64,000 bases of DNA. Source: JAAXVQ01 sp964604705 (lineage in GTDB: Bacteria > Oederibacteriota > JAAXVQ01). Position numbers and translations under genes: made by a program. A model generated the notes under the pieces. That model did no database searches. It had not been told where the DNA came from and saw nothing but the letters and a program-made list of their open reading frames with translations. Shown in pieces: positions 50,562 through 57,039 of the stretch; the stretch's first letter is position 1, and each line of letters begins with the position of its first letter. The stretch lies in assembly GCA_964604705.1 (NCBI GenBank), contig CAZSAP010000009.1, positions 1 to 64,000 of the forward strand. The letters are read 5' to 3'.

Positions 50562-51527
50562 TTACGCCTCCTGAACCGTAATGACCACTTTTCCCGGGAC
50601 GCCCCCGGCTTCGACCCGGCGATGCGCCAACGCTGTCTGTTCCAAAGGAAACGATTGGGCAATGATCGTTTTTAGTTTTCCGGCTTCCATGAGCGGATTA
50701 AGAAAGGCCAGCGACGCGCTCTTCTCCTGCAGGGAGAGGGCAAATATGGCTTTTTTACCTCCGACCATACGGGTCCAGAGCATCTGCAGGATGAGTTTCC
50801 AACTAAAAACCGTAGCCAAGTAAAGGCCGTTGGGTGTCAGGGACGCCCGGCACTTGGCAAATGAACTTTTCCCAGAGACATCAAAAATAACATCCCACGT
50901 TTCACCTCTTTTAGTGAAATCCTCTTGGGTATAATTAATAACCGTATGTGCGCCGAGTGCCTGAACCAAAGGCAAGTTCGCGGTGCTGCACACCCCCGTA
51001 ACCGCAGCTCCAAAAAAGCGGGCCAGTTGCACGGCAAAGACACCCATGCCACCCGAAGCGCCGTTGATCAAGATTCTCTGTCCCGGCTTTAGCCCGGCTT
51101 TCTCCTTGATAAAATATAACGCCGTGGTCGCTCCATCCACAACTGCCGCGGCTTCTGCGTAACTAAGCTTGGACGGTTTGAGGACGAGCCCTTTTTCAGG
51201 CAAGCATATGTATTCGGCATAGGTGCCAAAATTCAGTCCGGCAAAACCATAAACCGAATCCCCGACTTTGAATTGCTTCACCTTTTTTCCGACAGCCTCA
51301 ACCACGCCGGCCAGGTCCAATCCCAATATGGTCTTTCGTGGCTTCCGAAGCCCTAAGATAAATCTGGAAACCCACGTGTCCCCGCGCCGCATCTGGCAAT
51401 CCGGGGGAGCGGCCACCGTGGCGTGAACCTTGATCAAGACTTCGTTCTCTCGTGGGACGGGTTGGGCCACCTCTTTGAGCACCAACACCTCAGGGGCACC
51501 GTATTGCGTGTACACGATGGCTTTCAT
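50562..51527 (-). CDS. zinc-free MDR alcohol dehydrogenase/quinone reductase
   Basis: 321 residues from an ATG at 51527 (GAGAGGAGAG). MDR superfamily: MKAIVYTQYGAPEVLVLKEVAQP, GLDLAGVVEAVGKKVKQFKVGDSVYGF, nucleotide-binding GASGGMGVFAVQLARFFGAAVTG, and no cysteine ligands for structural or catalytic zinc. Typical of NADPH quinone reductase/alkenal reductase-type enzymes. Two bases after it is the DUF4386 gene. Confidence 0.93.
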   Translation of the reverse strand: MKAIVYTQYGAPEVLVLKEVAQPVPRENEVLIKVHATVAAPPDCQMRRGDTWVSRFILGLRKPRKTILGLDLAGVVEAVGKKVKQFKVGDSVYGFAGLNFGTYAEYICLPEKGLVLKPSKLSYAEAAAVVDGATTALYFIKEKAGLKPGQRILINGASGGMGVFAVQLARFFGAAVTGVCSTANLPLVQALGAHTVINYTQEDFTKRGETWDVIFDVSGKSSFAKCRASLTPNGLYLATVFSWKLILQMLWTRMVGGKKAIFALSLQEKSASLAFLNPLMEAGKLKTIIAQSFPLEQTALAHRRVEAGGVPGKVVITVQEA

Positions 51528-51726
51528 GGTTTCTCTCCTCTCGTCTCCAGCCCCTCTCACACTACTTTAAAACCTTTGGGCTTTCGTTGGCTTGAGTATG
51601 CACGGTTGCCTGCGAAAAGGAAATAAACCCATCCCGGAAAATCGAATACATTTTACTGATTCTGAATCCGAATCTTTTTCCAACAAACTATGCCTCAGTA
51701 TTTGTTTTTTCATCCTTTTCCCACTC

Positions 51727-51809
51727 TGTCATTTCGAGGCACAGCCGAGAAATCTGTATGAGTCTTATTAAAAACCTTTAATAGTTCTCTCACGAGTGTT
51801 CGAGATGAT
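51727..51809. repeat. REP-like inverted pair (GTCATTTCGA...GAGAAATCT)
   Basis: 51728-51755 reads GTCATTTCGAGGCACAGCCG then AGAAATCT; 51783-51809 is its diverged inverted copy (AGTTCTCTCACGAGTGTTCG then AGATGAT). The rest of the 51.56-51.92 kb gap holds no gene. Similar palindromic units are dispersed in many genomes of uncultured and Bacteroidetes-related bacteria, from memory. Confidence 0.5.
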
Positions 51810-51920
51810 AAAAGGCAGGGCTTATTATTCTGGACGCAGCTTAGTTTTCTACTTTTCTCAACTGGCGTGCTTCGCTCCCAATCCCCCGCTTTACTTAAAT
51901 ATAGGGTTCAGGAGATCCAA

Positions 51921-52367
51921 CTACTTCCTTGATTGAACCATGATGGACCGGGTCATACCCAGTGGTAACACCAGCAAAGCCATGTATACCAAATCCCCGA
52001 TTGCATTTAAAAACGCACCATAATAAACTGAAAACCCCGCGGCAATAAAAAACCAGAGCAGGGTTGAAACCAAGATGGCCCACCAGGCCCAGGGTTCCTT
52101 TTTCTTAAAGGCAAATTTACAGATGAACCAGAGCTGCGTCCCCCACATGACAATGGCCGCTCCCCATACGCTATAGACAAAGGCGCCAAAGGGCATGCTT
52201 CCGCTGGTTACAGATCCATCTTTCCAAAATACAGAATCAATAAACAGCCTGAAAGGTCCATCTAAAGACGTGGATTTAAAAAAGGAGGTATAGAGGCCAG
52301 ACAGAATCAGTGAAATGCTTACAGCTACCAACCAACGGTACCAAAAAGTAAAATAGGCGTCTTTCAT
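51921..52367 (-). CDS. small membrane protein D of the TetR operon
   Basis: 148 residues from an ATG with GGAGG upstream (a longer reading lacks a site). Four membrane helices: WLVAVSISLILSGLYTSF, FGAFVYSVWGAAIVMWGTQLWF, WWAILVSTLLWFFIAAGFSVYYG, LVYMALLVLPLG. Family not recognised. Last gene of a five-gene leftward run led by a TetR regulator; 28 bases after gene C. Confidence 0.75.
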   Translation of the reverse strand: MKDAYFTFWYRWLVAVSISLILSGLYTSFFKSTSLDGPFRLFIDSVFWKDGSVTSGSMPFGAFVYSVWGAAIVMWGTQLWFICKFAFKKKEPWAWWAILVSTLLWFFIAAGFSVYYGAFLNAIGDLVYMALLVLPLGMTRSIMVQSRK

Positions 52368-52395
52368 GGCCACCTCCGAAATCAAACTATCTTGA

Positions 52396-52845
52396 TCATC
52401 TTCCAATGCCATAAAACGGACAATTTGTGTTACGACAACATACGCATTTTCGAAGACGTAAAATAATGATGGCCGAGATTAATGCAATCCAGAATAAAAT
52501 AAACAAGAGCAGGTTTTGGAAGAGCCAATATTGCGGTACAAGAAAGTACAAAATATTGGAAAATCCCATGCTGAGAAGTTCCATCTTTGTATACGGTGAG
52601 GGCTTGGATACCTTAAACCATCGGCTTACGACTCTGCCAAAGACCACATGCCTGCAGGTGTCATCCGATGCATGCGGGCATTTCCGACAGATGCGATACA
52701 TGGTGTGGAGAAAAAGCAGCGGTGTCACAATGGCATAGCAGAGTCCTGCCACAAACGAGAATTGAAAAAGTTGAAAATCAACAATCCCTACGGCGAGCAG
52801 CATTAAAATTGGGATGGTGATCGAGCCAGGTATAATTCGTTGCAT
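52396..52845 (-). CDS. small membrane protein C with cysteine-rich loops
   Basis: 149 residues from an ATG with AGGAGG upstream. Four helices; helices 2 and 3 are joined by MYRICRKCPHASDDTCRHVVFG and the C-terminus is LRKCVCCRNTNCPFYGIGR. The two Cys/His clusters (CxxCPH...C and CxCC...CPF) look like a metal site on the cytoplasmic face. No family recognised. The cluster makes it the most distinctive member of the operon. Confidence 0.75.
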   Translation of the reverse strand: MQRIIPGSITIPILMLLAVGIVDFQLFQFSFVAGLCYAIVTPLLFLHTMYRICRKCPHASDDTCRHVVFGRVVSRWFKVSKPSPYTKMELLSMGFSNILYFLVPQYWLFQNLLLFILFWIALISAIIILRLRKCVCCRNTNCPFYGIGR

Positions 52846-52868
52846 AAACTCCTCCTGATTTCTACCCT

Positions 52869-53246
52869 TTAAATAATAAGCTGATAGATCGCTAACCCTG
52901 ACACGGCCATGCCACCTAAGAGCATGATCCACAAAATGACGCGAGAGAGGGGTGTGGTAAATTCCGGATGACCCGTGCGAATAAAATAGGTATGAATACC
53001 AAACCCTACCATTCCTAACACACCCATAATGAGCGCAGAGATTAAACCCGCTCGAGACTGGTCATGCAAAAGGACAAGTCCATATAGGAACAATCCAAAT
53101 AACGGAAAATGCATGATGAGAAAGCCTTCCAAGCCACCTTTCATGCCGAACAATTCCCACTCTTTCCAATAGACAGAATCCATTTCATGCACAATCAAAG
53201 TAACCAAGAGAAATAAATACAGAAAAAACAAAAGAGTCCAGATCAT
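52869..53246 (-). CDS. small membrane protein B of the TetR operon
   Basis: 125 residues with four membrane helices (LFFLYLFLLVTLIVHEMDSVYWKEWELFG, LFGLFLYGLVLLHDQ, VLGMVGFGIHTYFI, WIMLLGGMAVSGLAIY). The conserved-looking HEMD and WKEWELFG of the first loop are polar features inside the membrane region. ATGA overlap with gene A shows translational coupling. Family not recognised. Confidence 0.75.
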   Translation of the reverse strand: MIWTLLFFLYLFLLVTLIVHEMDSVYWKEWELFGMKGGLEGFLIMHFPLFGLFLYGLVLLHDQSRAGLISALIMGVLGMVGFGIHTYFIRTGHPEFTTPLSRVILWIMLLGGMAVSGLAIYQLII

Positions 53247-53632
53247 GATTTTAACCCTTTTTTCATCACCGCTCCTACCAGCGGCCCTAGGACAGCCGCT
53301 TCTAGATATCCCACAGTTTGCGGCCAATAGGCGAGAAGGAAAGATAATCCCTTTTTCTCAAGCATTCCCACAGTGATGAAATCAAGCAAAAAAATCCCAA
53401 TAGAGCCATATACGGCAAGCCATACGCCCGTTTTAAAATAATCATCGCCTAGAAAAATTGCCACCACGAATACTATAAAAGGTATGATGGCAAAAAATGT
53501 CAGTAGACAAAGCAAGGTTTTCTCTGCATTGTTCCATTCGGTCATATAGTGTGAGGGTAACGTAATAAGATAAAAACCCAGCCACAGACCAAAAATTACG
53601 CTTCCGATAATGAGGTGTTTCTTAAGGCTCAT
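53243..53632 (-). CDS. small membrane protein A of the TetR operon
   Basis: 129 residues with four helices (LIIGSVIFGLWLGFYLI, LLCLLTFFAIIPFIVFVVAIFLG, WLAVYGSIGIFLLDFITVGML, VGYLEAAVLGPLVGAV). The ATG overlaps the tetR stop (ATGA). Family not recognised; unrelated in obvious motifs to proteins B to D. Confidence 0.75.
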   Translation of the reverse strand: MSLKKHLIIGSVIFGLWLGFYLITLPSHYMTEWNNAEKTLLCLLTFFAIIPFIVFVVAIFLGDDYFKTGVWLAVYGSIGIFLLDFITVGMLEKKGLSFLLAYWPQTVGYLEAAVLGPLVGAVMKKGLKS

Positions 53633-54288
53633 AATTTTAGCCTCGCTTTGGTTTGGGATTTGCCTTTGTTGCCCGAGCCTATTTGACGTTCATCTGGGAA
53701 TAAAGCCTCAATTTGCCGCAGGACATTTTTCTTCAATTCTTTGGCACTCATAGCTTCAGTTGAAATGTAGAGCATAAAATTGTGCAGCAGAACACTGTAT
53801 ACGTTCCGTACCATCGCTTCGGGTGTTGGATATTTCCCGCGCGGTTCTAGTTTCTGGTACTTCCCAATAATGATGGCGAGTAGCGCAAGCAATTTTGCAT
53901 CCACTTCCTCGATCATTTTAAATAGCGGCAAATTGCGAGAAAGGGCCGTCACAATAAAATCATGCCAGATCCGTTTGCTGAAAAACGAGAAGCTTTCCAG
54001 ATAGCTGTCCAAACAGACTTCGAGATCCACGAAAAGATTTCCGGGTTTTCTTTCTGCGAGCATCCGCAGACTCTCTTCAAACGGAACTGCCCGCTCTGTA
54101 ATAATCCCCAGGAGGAGGTCTGCTTTGGAGGAATAATAATTGTAGAGTGTACCCACGCCCAGTCGGGCCTTCTCGGCAATCATGTCCATGGTGGTTGCCG
54201 CAAAGCCCTGCTGGTCAAAAAGCTCAAGCGCTGCTTGAGTTATGCGAGCGTGGCGATCTTTTTGTTTTGTTTCCCGGAGTCCTGTCAT
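53629..54288 (-). CDS. TetR-family transcriptional regulator
   Basis: 219 residues. N-terminal HTH: RHARITQAALELFDQQGFAATTMDMIAEKARLGVGTLYNYYSSKADLLLGI, the TetR signature, followed by an all-helical ligand domain and a basic tail (SGNKGKSQTKARLKL). Its stop overlaps gene A of the membrane-protein operon, which it presumably represses. A palindrome lies 16 bases before the start. Confidence 0.94.
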   Translation of the reverse strand: MTGLRETKQKDRHARITQAALELFDQQGFAATTMDMIAEKARLGVGTLYNYYSSKADLLLGIITERAVPFEESLRMLAERKPGNLFVDLEVCLDSYLESFSFFSKRIWHDFIVTALSRNLPLFKMIEEVDAKLLALLAIIIGKYQKLEPRGKYPTPEAMVRNVYSVLLHNFMLYISTEAMSAKELKKNVLRQIEALFPDERQIGSGNKGKSQTKARLKL

Positions 54289-54303
54289 GGGTCACCTCAT
54301 AAA

Positions 54304-54334
54304 TATGAATATAATTCATAATAGAATAACATTC
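54304..54334. promoter_or_regulatory. putative TetR operator
   Basis: TATGAATATAATTCATA (54304-54320), a perfect 17-base palindrome about an ATA centre, and a partial second copy GAATAACATTC (54324-54334). It overlaps the expected tetR promoter, fitting autorepression. Confidence 0.65.
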
Positions 54335-54420
54335 ATTTTTAGTCAAATACTTTTTCCAACAGGAAGAACATCGGCGACGCAGGACCGCAAACCATAACAG
54401 CAGCCAGGGTTGAGGAGTAA

Positions 54421-54617
54421 CAATCTCCAGCCACAATAAGTGGAACAAGCCGGGAGGCACTGATCTCACCCACTAACTTGTACGGTGAACGGGTAGCCAA
54501 GGGAGAGGACTTTCGGAACTAGTATGGGAATGCGGGCGTGTTTCGCCAGGGATTTACCGGGCAGGGGTGAAGGCGAAGGGAGAGGAGAAGAAGACCAAGG
54601 TGGCGGTGACGCGGTAA
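54421..54617 (+). pseudogene. remnant of a FlgD-Ig/Por-like C-terminal sorting domain
   Basis: On the plus strand the frame gives LISPTNLYGERVAKGE, a frameshift, then GLSELVWECGRVSPGIYRAG and VKAKGEEKKTKVAVTR and a stop at 54617. It aligns with the end of the beta-helix protein at 57 kb (ELAWECSSVAPGIYLARVVV ... RIKLAVLR). No ORF leads into it. A decayed end of a lost secreted-protein gene; the surrounding 54.34-54.88 kb has no other gene. Confidence 0.75.
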
Positions 54618-54878
54618 GGCTGCCCCTTAATACAGGCACGGCTTCTTAAATACATTTTGTGCGGTGTAATTTGTACTTAACAGTACAAGAGTAAACAAGT
54701 CGGGAAGTTTTATCGTTGTTCTGATTAAATAAATAGTTTAATTTTAAGTAACGCGACCTTCTTTCCTCTTGTGATTCATGCAAAGAAGGACATACCAGGA
54801 AGGAAAATTCAAATTTAGTAAACTTTCCTCGGAATTCTCGCTCTGGAAGACAGATATCCTTGACCCGTATAGGGTTTG

Positions 54879-55763
54879 TCAACCCGCCTTTGGCTCGCCC
54901 GATTCTCGGAACAGCAGAACATGCTTCTCTGTTTCCTTGGCTTTATACATGGCTGTATCTGCATTTTTAAAAAGAACATCTGCTGCATTTCCATCTGCGG
55001 GAAATATGGCAATACCTATACTGACTCTTACGGAAAGAGTAATCCCTTTAAACTCGCAGACTTCGGCAACCCGGCTTATCATTTTTTCTGCAATGCGAGT
55101 CACGTCGGCTTCTTGCTTAACTTCGAACAATAGACATACAAACTCGTCGCCTCCCCAGCGACTGACGATGTCTTCATTGCGTAGAAAAGACTTTAAGCGA
55201 TTGGCCACCATCCGTAGCACTTGATCTCCTACGTCATGGCCATAAGAATCGTTAATAGTCTTGAATTTGTCGATGTCAATAAAAAGGACGGCAAGTCCCC
55301 TACCGTGCCGTTTTGCCTGGATCAATCCGTGGTCGAGACCCTGTTCAAATGAGACGCGGTTGGGAAGACCCGTGAGTGCGTCCTGAAGCGCAATTTGTTG
55401 CGCTTCTTCGGTTTTTTCCTGAGCTTTTGATAAATCATCACGTGCTTCGGCCAAGTCGGACTTCGTCGTGACAAGTTCGGATTCAATAACTATTCGTGCA
55501 GACACTTCTTCGGCGAGTTTGACGTTAACCAGCTTTAAATCGTCGGCAGCTTTTGCAACCTTCTGTTCGACCTCTTCGTTCTGGGTGATGGCCTGTTTCA
55601 TCTCCTGAACAGGGATCTTTTCTTGCTTTAGAACTTCATTGACCGACGTCAGTTCACTGGCAGACTTCTTGACAGATTCTTTGATTTTCTCATTTTTCTT
55701 AAGCACGCGTCCAAGGGCAGCTCGCTTAGTGGACGCGGTGTTTTTTAAATCTTTCGATTTCAT
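54879..55763 (-). CDS. coiled-coil diguanylate cyclase (GGDEF)
   Basis: 294 residues from the ATG at 55763 (AGAGGTAGGT ahead); an ATG six codons earlier lacks a site. Residues 1-125 are a long coiled coil (KKNEKIKESVKKSASELTSV ... RDDLSKAQEKTEEAQQ), then a GGDEF domain: DALTGLPNRVSFEQGL, VLFIDIDKFKTINDSYGHDVGDQVL, active site RWGGDEFVCLL, SIGIAIFPADG. The inhibitory RxxD before GGDEF reads RNEDIVSRWGGDEF, so RxxD is present in part (RNED). Soluble; makes c-di-GMP. Lies between two decayed sorting-domain fragments. Confidence 0.93.
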   Translation of the reverse strand: MKSKDLKNTASTKRAALGRVLKKNEKIKESVKKSASELTSVNEVLKQEKIPVQEMKQAITQNEEVEQKVAKAADDLKLVNVKLAEEVSARIVIESELVTTKSDLAEARDDLSKAQEKTEEAQQIALQDALTGLPNRVSFEQGLDHGLIQAKRHGRGLAVLFIDIDKFKTINDSYGHDVGDQVLRMVANRLKSFLRNEDIVSRWGGDEFVCLLFEVKQEADVTRIAEKMISRVAEVCEFKGITLSVRVSIGIAIFPADGNAADVLFKNADTAMYKAKETEKHVLLFRESGEPKAG

Positions 55764-55975
55764 ACCTACCTCTTTTTGCATAAAACGCGCTAACGTAAAA
55801 GGCGGCGCAGCGCCGGAACGCCGTCCGCCCCCACCGCTGGTTGTGCCATACCCCTAGCGGAGCTTTTAGGAAAATCACAGCTTCTATACTATGTCGACAT
55901 TGTAGAGTTATTTATGAAAATAATCGATTGTACCTGGGTGTAAGAGACCTGCCCATCCTGAGATAATCCTGGAAG

Positions 55976-56165
55976 GCTTCCAAACCCGCATCCAACCGCG
56001 CGAATTTTCTTTTAAACTAGGAACACGCTGGAAACGTGCAGATTTCCCGCTACAACCTGAGCGGTGCGCGAGTGGCCAATTTATTCGGCAGCGAGGCGAG
56101 TGGGGCTTACGGAACTGCTACGGGAGCGCGGGTGAAGGCGAACGGAGTACCCAAAAACGGGCGGA
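55976..56165 (+). pseudogene. second remnant of a C-terminal sorting domain
   Basis: In frame from 55976: ASKPASNRANFLLN, a TAG at 56018-56020, then EHAGNVQISRYNLSGARVAN, LFGSEASGAYG and RVKANG. This matches the AFPNPASNRANF ... VQISIYNLSGERVA layout of the sorting domains ending the proteins at 57 kb and 62 kb. The FPNP stretch is altered by small indels. The 55.78-55.97 kb stretch before it holds no gene. Confidence 0.75.
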
Positions 56166-56208
56166 CGCGGGGGTCCCGCCCACACACACACCTACATACA
56201 TTCCTTCC

Positions 56209-56967
56209 TCACTCCTCCACTGCCACCCAAACCGCGATGCCGTCATGATCGCCGGTGGTGTACTCGTCATTGTTAAGATAGACGTTGTTGAGATTGACAA
56301 AAGCTTTGCGTTTGCAGGCGGTGGACTTGCACAGTTGTGAAACCACACTGTCGCGGGCTTGATTAAAAGAAACGTAAACGTGTTCCAGCTTGGTTATCGA
56401 GTCCACTCTCTCCCGGCTAAACGCTCCCAGGAACCAATACTTCCCCGCATAACCATACGGCCCAAACACACGTCCGTGGTTATTGGCAAACTCAAACGGT
56501 TCATTGGAAAACGCATGCTGCTTGAGGGAGGGTATCTGCGGGTAAAACCGCCCGTTGATATACCCGAAATAACCGCCCGAGTGTCCGCTCCGCACTTCGT
56601 AGCCGGCTTTTGACAGCAAGGCGGTTAAGCTCGCCACAGCTTGGCTGTCCGACCCCGGACCCTTGATTTCAAATATAACGTTTATAGGTTCCTGGACCGT
56701 TTTTTGATCAAGCTTGTACCCCAACCAGGACGCAGGTTTCAGGTCATGGTCCAGCATCCACTTGCCCATTGGGAAAAGATCCTTGGGGGTCACAATGTCG
56801 TCGGACTTTTCCGTCTGGTATGCCACGGCGTCCAGGGCCATAACGGAAACCTCGGCGTCCGTCGTTTCAGCGGCGGCCAAATACGCAGGCGCGACATTTT
56901 GAAAAACCAAGCCGACAACGCCCAGCGCCAACAAGCAGATGGTTTTGCACTTCCTCAAACAGTTCAT
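56209..56967 (-). CDS. secreted protein, possibly LssY-C-like
   Basis: 252 residues from the ATG at 56967 (GGAGG upstream). Signal peptide 1 to about 32 (ICLLALGVVGLVFQNVAPAYLAAAE). The body has QEPINVIFEIKGPGSDSQAV, LLSKAGYEVRSGHSGGYFG, NNHGRVFGPYGYAGKYWFLGAFSRER and VSFNQARDSVVSQL, a layout that loosely recalls the LssY C-terminal domain (a beta-alpha fold in lipid-related proteins). The call is tentative; no catalytic residues are obvious. Confidence 0.6.
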   Translation of the reverse strand: MNCLRKCKTICLLALGVVGLVFQNVAPAYLAAAETTDAEVSVMALDAVAYQTEKSDDIVTPKDLFPMGKWMLDHDLKPASWLGYKLDQKTVQEPINVIFEIKGPGSDSQAVASLTALLSKAGYEVRSGHSGGYFGYINGRFYPQIPSLKQHAFSNEPFEFANNHGRVFGPYGYAGKYWFLGAFSRERVDSITKLEHVYVSFNQARDSVVSQLCKSTACKRKAFVNLNNVYLNNDEYTTGDHDGIAVWVAVEE

Positions 56968-57039
56968 GGATTCCCGCCTCCAGTAAGATCCTTTTCCGTT
57001 GGTACCCAAGGTCCCTGTCGCAAAAACCAAACCCGTCGC

